From contig JAUSID010000003.1 in NCBI GenBank assembly GCA_030648295.1, positions 1 through 37,609 on the forward strand: a stretch of DNA of 37,609 nucleotides, in the 5' to 3' direction. The stretch's first letter is position 1. Every line of letters starts with the position of its first letter. Below the pieces are notes generated by a model, which saw only the letters and a list, made by a program, of their open reading frames with translations, was not told where the DNA came from and searched no databases. Below are positions 33,350 through 37,609 of this stretch, piece after piece. Both the position numbers and the translations under genes were made by a program. Origin of the DNA: Opitutaceae bacterium. Lineage in GTDB: Bacteria > Verrucomicrobiota > Verrucomicrobiia > Opitutales > Opitutaceae.

Positions 33350-34333
33350 TCAACCTGCTTCGGTTTGGTCAGCGTCCCCGCCCGGCGATCCGACTCTAAC
33401 GATCAGCTTGCCCACGGCGTGCCCGGTCATGGATTGCGCGAACGCATCGCGCGCGTGGTCGAGATCGTATATGCCGCCGATCAACGGCCGGATGCGTCCG
33501 GCTATTGCGAGTTCCGAGAGTTCCTTCAGCACGGCCGGCTCGATCCGTACCATCAAGGCGTGCGCGCGCGGGCCGCGACTCAACCGGGATCGCCAAACCT
33601 GCCCGTAAACTCTGCCACTCGGAACGGTGGTCACGTAGTGGCCGCGCGGTTTCAACAGCCGGCGACACGCCGGAAAACTGTATGAACCCACGGTGTCGAT
33701 CACCGCATCGAACCGCTCGTCGATCGCGAGGACGTCCTGCTGGTCGTACGCCATCACGTGGTCGACGACCAGATTCCGCACTGCCGCCACATTCCGGGAG
33801 CTGCACACCGCCGAAACCGAAAGGCCGCGAATTTTCGCGAGTTGCACGGCATACGACCCTACGCCACCCGAAGCGCCGAAGATGAGCGCGCACTGGCCGG
33901 CCGTGGCGCGCGCGAGTTCCAGACACTGCCACGCCGATGCACCCGAACCGCTGAGCGCCGCCGCGAACTCGAATGACAATCCAGGCGGCGAAATCGCGAA
34001 TTCGCCGTGTCGTGCAATCACCACCTCGGCCATGGTGCCGCGATCGCCGCGAAAACAATTGATGCAACCAAACACCCGATGGCCCGCTTCCACGCCGCGC
34101 ACGTCGCGTCCGACTTCCGCCACCACGCCGGAAAAATCGCACCCAATTCGGCGCGGCATCCGCCCGCCGGTGAGGAACCGGAAGTCGCCGCGCATCACTT
34201 TCCAGTCGATCGGTGCGACCGCGGCGCTGCTGACACGGACCGCAATCTCTCCGTTTCGCGGGCGTGGATCCGGTACCGATCGCAGCACGAGTTCACTGAT
34301 GCCGCCGTAACGGTCGTACTCCAGCGCCCTCAT
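33350..34333 (-). CDS. MDR-family (zinc-free) NAD(P)-dependent oxidoreductase
   Basis: A 327-residue medium-chain dehydrogenase/reductase of the quinone-oxidoreductase type. It opens MRALEYDRYGGISELVLR, has GCDFSGVVAEVG in the GroES-like half and the nucleotide-binding motif GASGGVGSYAVQLAK. The structural-zinc cysteines and the catalytic-zinc Cys/His of alcohol dehydrogenases are not seen. It ends KLIVRVGSPGGDADQTEAG. No signal peptide, so it acts in the cytoplasm. ATGs at 34363 and 34396 are in frame, but 34333 matches the family start. It is convergent with the radical SAM gene and looks unrelated to the polysaccharide genes. Confidence 0.85.
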   Translation of the reverse strand: MRALEYDRYGGISELVLRSVPDPRPRNGEIAVRVSSAAVAPIDWKVMRGDFRFLTGGRMPRRIGCDFSGVVAEVGRDVRGVEAGHRVFGCINCFRGDRGTMAEVVIARHGEFAISPPGLSFEFAAALSGSGASAWQCLELARATAGQCALIFGASGGVGSYAVQLAKIRGLSVSAVCSSRNVAAVRNLVVDHVMAYDQQDVLAIDERFDAVIDTVGSYSFPACRRLLKPRGHYVTTVPSGRVYGQVWRSRLSRGPRAHALMVRIEPAVLKELSELAIAGRIRPLIGGIYDLDHARDAFAQSMTGHAVGKLIVRVGSPGGDADQTEAG

Positions 34334-34409
34334 GACCGTCGCAGCATGCTGGAAATCAACCATGCCCGCAAGCGCGCGGACGGCGGCGGATACCACGAGC
34401 GCTGACCAG

Positions 34410-34439
34410 AAAAAAACGGCCGGGCACCAGGCCCGGCCG
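34410..34439 (-). terminator. Rho-independent terminator without an adjacent gene
   Basis: On the minus strand CGGCCGGGC and GCCCGGCCG (9-bp exact arms, 5-base loop) are followed by seven T. The nearest upstream minus gene ends 343 bases away (34782). Confidence 0.8.
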
Positions 34440-34624
34440 CGAGGAAAGACATAAATGATCGCGCGGCGCGCCTTCAGGCGTGAACCGGTGCGGCGTACGC
34501 CGGCGCACCAGTCTTGCGATGCGCGGCCACCGCCAACGCCGAACCGCTTATCGGGGATTTTCTGACGGCTGTCGGTGGATCGAGAACGACAGACTGATCA
34601 TTTCACCGCGCCGAATTCGCTTTC

Positions 34625-34648
34625 GTAGCAGCCGGGCAGCGAGGCTGG
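34625..34648 (+). repeat. GTAGCAGCC repeat, diverged copy 3
   Basis: GTAGCAGCCGGGCAGCGAGG then CTGG: matches the first half of the 30-bp unit with GGTAAC changed to GCAGC. Confidence 0.45.
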
Positions 34649-34781
34649 TGCAACTTGGTTCGGAAGATCAGCCATGCCGTTTCGTTCCGTTCGACGGTGC
34701 CATGGAGCGGCGGCGCCCCCGCCGGGGTCGTCGACTGGGCGCGTTGGCTACGCGTCCCCTTTCCGCCCTTCGATCACAAAC

Positions 34782-35987
34782 TCAACGCTCCGCTCGTGGC
34801 GCGTTGAGCAGGTGTCGCTTCAGGAATGCAATCTCGGCGTCCGTTGCCGCCGGTTTCGACTGGTAATAAAATTCGCACCCGAGTCCGAGTGCGTCATATC
34901 GGGATTTCAATGGCAGTCCGAGCGCCACGTGGTGAATCCACGCGCTTTGGGCTGCATCCGCCTTGAACGGCGCCTCGGCCGGGTCGCCGGCGTACGTGAG
35001 AAACAGCGGCGGATCGTCGCGCGTGGCGTGAATCAGCGGCGACGCCTCGCGGGCGAGCGCGCGCTTGTCCGGTTGTTCGAATTCGGCCTGGCTCTGCGCG
35101 CCGAAAAGTTGAAACAGCGCGCCACCGAGCCGCGTGACGCCGGCGTGTTGCTTGAAATACTCGATCTCGAGCCCGGCGGTCCCGCGGTGCGGAGAAGCGC
35201 AGGTGACCCGTGACGACTGCCGGGCGATTTCGTCGCCGGACGGGTCGGCGAGATCATCGTGCAATGCGATCCACAATGCCATTGTGGCGCCGGCCGAAGT
35301 GCCGCTCACCGCGATGCGGCTGGGATCGATGTTCCATTCACGAGCCTTGGCGCGTACGAACTGCACCACCCGCGCACCGTCACGCATCGGCGCGGGAAAT
35401 GGAGCATCGGAACTGAAACGATAATTGGCCGAAACCACCGTTATGCCGGCGGCGAGGCACGGCGAGAATATCGGCCGCGCGAGCACGGCTGATTTGTCGC
35501 CCGCCTTGAACGACCCGCCGTGAAAAAACACCAGCACCGGCGTCGGCCCGTCACCGGGCGCACGCCACCCATCGAGTACGTTTCGCTCGTGCGGACCGTA
35601 GCGGACATTCGCATGCGTGGGCGTGCTCTCGCCGGAACTCGTTGCGCCGCGCTCGATGGCCTTTCCCGGTTTTTGCTTTTTCTGGTGTGCCCGCGCTTCC
35701 TGCTCGGTCACGACGCCATCGCCATTCGCATCCGCCTCGGGAAATTTTTCCAACCGCTGCTGCAGCTTGCGTTCGACGTCCGGGACCTCGGCTGTCGCGG
35801 CAACGGTGTCGACCGTCTCGAATGACATCAGCAGCAGCAACGCGGCCGCGGCGCGGCCATGATGATGCCGGCGGCAGAAACGCGGCCGGCCTGCCGGCAC
35901 CGCCTTGCCCGCTGCATCGGCCGCTTTGCTCACCGCCGCAATTTCGGCTTCGGGGCGACGATGGACGGTGGTGTGGGTACAGTTCAC
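34782..35987 (-). CDS. Alpha/beta hydrolase (esterase) with N-terminal EF-hand
   Basis: A 401-residue protein. A long n-region and hydrophobic run (AAAALLLLMSF, about 46-56) look like a signal peptide. Residues 86-97 are a single EF-hand loop (DANGDGVVTEQE). The esterase domain has the oxyanion motif FFHGGSF (154-160) and nucleophile elbow GTSAG with S231, as in the BD-FAE/hormone-sensitive-lipase type of carbohydrate esterases. The GTG start at 35987 overlaps the sulfatase stop by four bases (GTGA), which supports it over the internal ATG at 35828. The pair would remove sulfate and acyl groups from the same glycan (inference). Confidence 0.83.
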   Translation of the reverse strand: MNCTHTTVHRRPEAEIAAVSKAADAAGKAVPAGRPRFCRRHHHGRAAAALLLLMSFETVDTVAATAEVPDVERKLQQRLEKFPEADANGDGVVTEQEARAHQKKQKPGKAIERGATSSGESTPTHANVRYGPHERNVLDGWRAPGDGPTPVLVFFHGGSFKAGDKSAVLARPIFSPCLAAGITVVSANYRFSSDAPFPAPMRDGARVVQFVRAKAREWNIDPSRIAVSGTSAGATMALWIALHDDLADPSGDEIARQSSRVTCASPHRGTAGLEIEYFKQHAGVTRLGGALFQLFGAQSQAEFEQPDKRALAREASPLIHATRDDPPLFLTYAGDPAEAPFKADAAQSAWIHHVALGLPLKSRYDALGLGCEFYYQSKPAATDAEIAFLKRHLLNAPRAER

Positions 35988-37456
35988 TTCTTTCCCTTGA
36001 AGTCCGGATTGCGCGCTGGCAACACCGCGCCCACTTCCCGGCGCCAGTTCTCGAGCCGGGTACGCAACGCCGCCGCGCGCTGCGGCTCACGAGCGGCGAG
36101 ATTCGTTTGTTCGGCCGGATCGCTGTCCAGGTTGAACAACTCGAGCCGGCCGTCCTCGAAATATTCCAGCAGCTTCCACCCGCCCGCCCGAACCGCGCTG
36201 ACCGGCGTCGTCGTCGCGTAGTAATGCGGATAGTGAAAGAAGAGCGCATCGCGCTCGAGCCGCGCCCGGGGATCGCGCAGAAGCGATTGGAGGTCGAGCC
36301 CGTCGCACAACGAATTCGGCGATTGGGCGGCGGCCCGGAGCAGCGTCGGATTGAGATCCGCCAGCAACACCGGCGCATCGCAGACCGCGCCACCGGCCGT
36401 CACGCCAGGCCAGCGGACCAGCAACGGGACGCGAATGCCGCCTTCGTAAAGCGAGCCCTTGCCGGAACGCAGTGGCGCGTTGTTCGTGACCGGCACGGTC
36501 TGGCCCGCCTTGCGATCGATGCCGATGAAGCCGCCATTGTCGCTCGTGAACACCACGATCGTGTTGCCGGCGAGCCCGCGCTCGCGGAGCCGGTCCAACA
36601 CGCGGCCGACACCTTCGTCGATCGATTTCACCATCGCCGCATAAACGGGATTCTGGTGCCGCATTTCCGGCCGCAGCTTCGCCTCGAAATATTTCACGTC
36701 GGCGGGCTTGGCCTCGATCGGCGTGTGCGGCGCATGGTGCGCAAGATACAGGAAGAACGGTTTCCCCGCGGCACGATCGATCACATGCAGCGCCTCATCC
36801 GTCAGTCGATCGGTGAGATACTCGCCCGGCTGGCCGAACCCCAGGTGCGGCACATAGCGGTATTCGGAGAATCGTTCGCCGCCGCGATAGGGCCACCAAT
36901 ACGTTTCCGGCGCGCCCCAATGCGTGCCACCGATGTTGACGTCGAACCCATGCGTCTCGGGGAAATGATCCGCATCGCCCAGATGCCATTTGCCAATCAG
37001 CGCGGTGAAGTACCCCGCCTGCTTCAGCTGCGCGGCCAGCGTTTTCTCCGTGTGCGGCAGGTCGTGGCGCGACGCCGCGTCGATCATCCGCCGGCTCGTG
37101 TTCTTCTGGAGCGAACCTTCGATCCAGATCGTGATTCCCAGCCGCGCGGCGTGTTTCCCGGTCAGCAACATTGCGCGCGTCGGCGAACAGACCGACATCG
37201 CGTACGCCTGCGTGAACCGGACGCTTTCGCGCGCCAGTTGATCCAGCCGCGGCGTTTCGTGCAGATCCGCGCCATAACACCCAAGGTCCGACCATCCGAG
37301 ATCGTCGGCGAGGATCACGACGATGTTCGGGGTCATTGCGGCCGCAGCAAAAACCGGCAGCGAAACCAAACCCAACATCGCGACGAGTGCCCGCCTCATC
37401 CCCGAGAGCGGCCATGGGCTCGAAACGATGGCGCGATCACGGAAATGGGGTTTCAT
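35984..37456 (-). CDS. Secreted sulfatase
   Basis: A 490-residue sulfatase. The metal motif ADDLGWSDLG (D51, D52) and formylglycine site C90-S-P-T-R follow a signal peptide ending near AAAAM. FIGKWHLG-type text (ALIGKWHLGDADHFPE) and VFTSDNGGF are also present. An internal ATG at 37399 (MRRALVAMLGL) would give a shorter, cleaner signal peptide, so either start may be used. It is followed with a 4-bp overlap by the EF-hand esterase. It is the third Cys-type sulfatase in the window and differs from the other two in motif residues (CSPTR against CTPSR and CAPTR). Confidence 0.9.
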   Translation of the reverse strand: MKPHFRDRAIVSSPWPLSGMRRALVAMLGLVSLPVFAAAAMTPNIVVILADDLGWSDLGCYGADLHETPRLDQLARESVRFTQAYAMSVCSPTRAMLLTGKHAARLGITIWIEGSLQKNTSRRMIDAASRHDLPHTEKTLAAQLKQAGYFTALIGKWHLGDADHFPETHGFDVNIGGTHWGAPETYWWPYRGGERFSEYRYVPHLGFGQPGEYLTDRLTDEALHVIDRAAGKPFFLYLAHHAPHTPIEAKPADVKYFEAKLRPEMRHQNPVYAAMVKSIDEGVGRVLDRLRERGLAGNTIVVFTSDNGGFIGIDRKAGQTVPVTNNAPLRSGKGSLYEGGIRVPLLVRWPGVTAGGAVCDAPVLLADLNPTLLRAAAQSPNSLCDGLDLQSLLRDPRARLERDALFFHYPHYYATTTPVSAVRAGGWKLLEYFEDGRLELFNLDSDPAEQTNLAAREPQRAAALRTRLENWRREVGAVLPARNPDFKGKK

Positions 37457-37481
37457 GGCGACGAGTCGTAACCTCTGGCCA

Positions 37482-37510
37482 CCCGTTCGCCAAGGCGAAG
37501 CGCTCCCGGA
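37482..37510. repeat. Degenerate relative of the compound REP-like linker
   Basis: CCCGTTCGCCAAGGCGAAGC then GCTCCCGGA resembles the reverse of the CGAAGCG...TTGGCG linker with most of the palindromes lost. It lies upstream of the last sulfatase; the remaining bases to the window end show nothing else. Confidence 0.35.
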
Positions 37511-37609
37511 GAAAAGGATTCGTCATCCCAGGGCCGATCCGGATTTGCTCCGCGCATCGCCATGTCGCCGCCAACCGGTCCCGTCGAAACCCTCGCCTGC
37601 CCCCGTGAT

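Larger units (their letters stand above)
34334..34781. other. Gap with an orphan terminator and a decayed repeat
   Basis: Beyond the terminator at 34410-34439 and a GTAGCAGCC copy, no supported gene is seen in these 448 bases. On the minus strand a 43-codon open frame (34474-34602) runs up to the terminator but has no ATG and only late TTG/GTG codons. Confidence 0.5.

Noticed and set aside
34474-34602. Small minus-strand protein ending before the orphan terminator
   Set aside because: The 43-codon frame has no ATG and only late TTG/GTG codons, and no leader signal. Kept only as a note under the terminator finding.
35642-37471. Long plus-strand open frame opposite the last sulfatase
   Set aside because: Antisense shadow of the sulfatase and esterase genes, which carry clear catalytic motifs.

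Overview
The window is GC-rich bacterial chromosome with about 26 protein genes and no rRNA, tRNA, CRISPR array or recognisable transposase gene. It most resembles a Verrucomicrobiota genome of the Opitutaceae type. That placement is an inference. It rests on many secreted sulfatases, a large TonB-dependent receptor with a carboxypeptidase-regulatory-like N-terminus and no SusD partner, Tat-exported Gfo/Idh/MocA and TIM-barrel sugar enzymes, DUF1080 and FGE-like domains, mostly non-Shine-Dalgarno leaders, and intergenic spaces packed with short GC-rich palindromic repeats.

Layout. 1-389 holds only repeats, including a 126-bp element with perfect 21-bp terminal inverted repeats. 390-6575 (minus) carries a TonB-dependent receptor, a Tat-type sulfatase and a secreted beta-propeller protein. 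6717-8887 has an endonuclease/exonuclease/phosphatase-fold enzyme (plus), a single-domain response regulator (minus) and an exported Dabb protein (minus). 9063-23687 is a long plus-strand run: HbpS/GlcG-like protein, sulfatase, CPPED1-like phosphoesterase, DUF1080 protein, NHL propeller, DUF5060/DUF4038 apiosidase-like glycosidase, FGE-like/rhamnogalacturonan-lyase-like fusion, BNR sialidase-like protein, Tat-exported Gfo/Idh/MocA oxidoreductase and a single-pass membrane protein of unknown function. 23829-28025 (minus) encodes an SGNH-like hydrolase, a Tat-exported TIM-barrel epimerase and a pectate-lyase-fold beta-helix. Then come a clan GH-A glycosidase (plus), a second beta-helix (minus), a four-helix membrane protein overlapping a B12-type radical SAM enzyme (plus), an MDR oxidoreductase (minus), and a sulfatase overlapping an EF-hand alpha/beta hydrolase (minus).

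Working together. Nearly every enzyme carries an export signal, and the families fit decoration and backbone removal from a complex, probably sulfated and pectin-like, plant or algal polysaccharide. Sulfatases and esterases would strip substituents. The beta-helices, the PL11-like propeller, the apiosidase-like enzyme and the GH-A enzyme would cut chains. The TonB receptor would import products. DUF1080, Gfo/Idh/MocA and epimerase-like proteins could form a periplasmic keto-sugar branch. No substrate can be fixed from sequence alone.

The most unusual items are a cysteine-free FGE-like domain fused to a rhamnogalacturonan-lyase-like module, the abundant palindromic repeat family with changing but compensated stems, and one repeat copy that is translated as part of a signal peptide.
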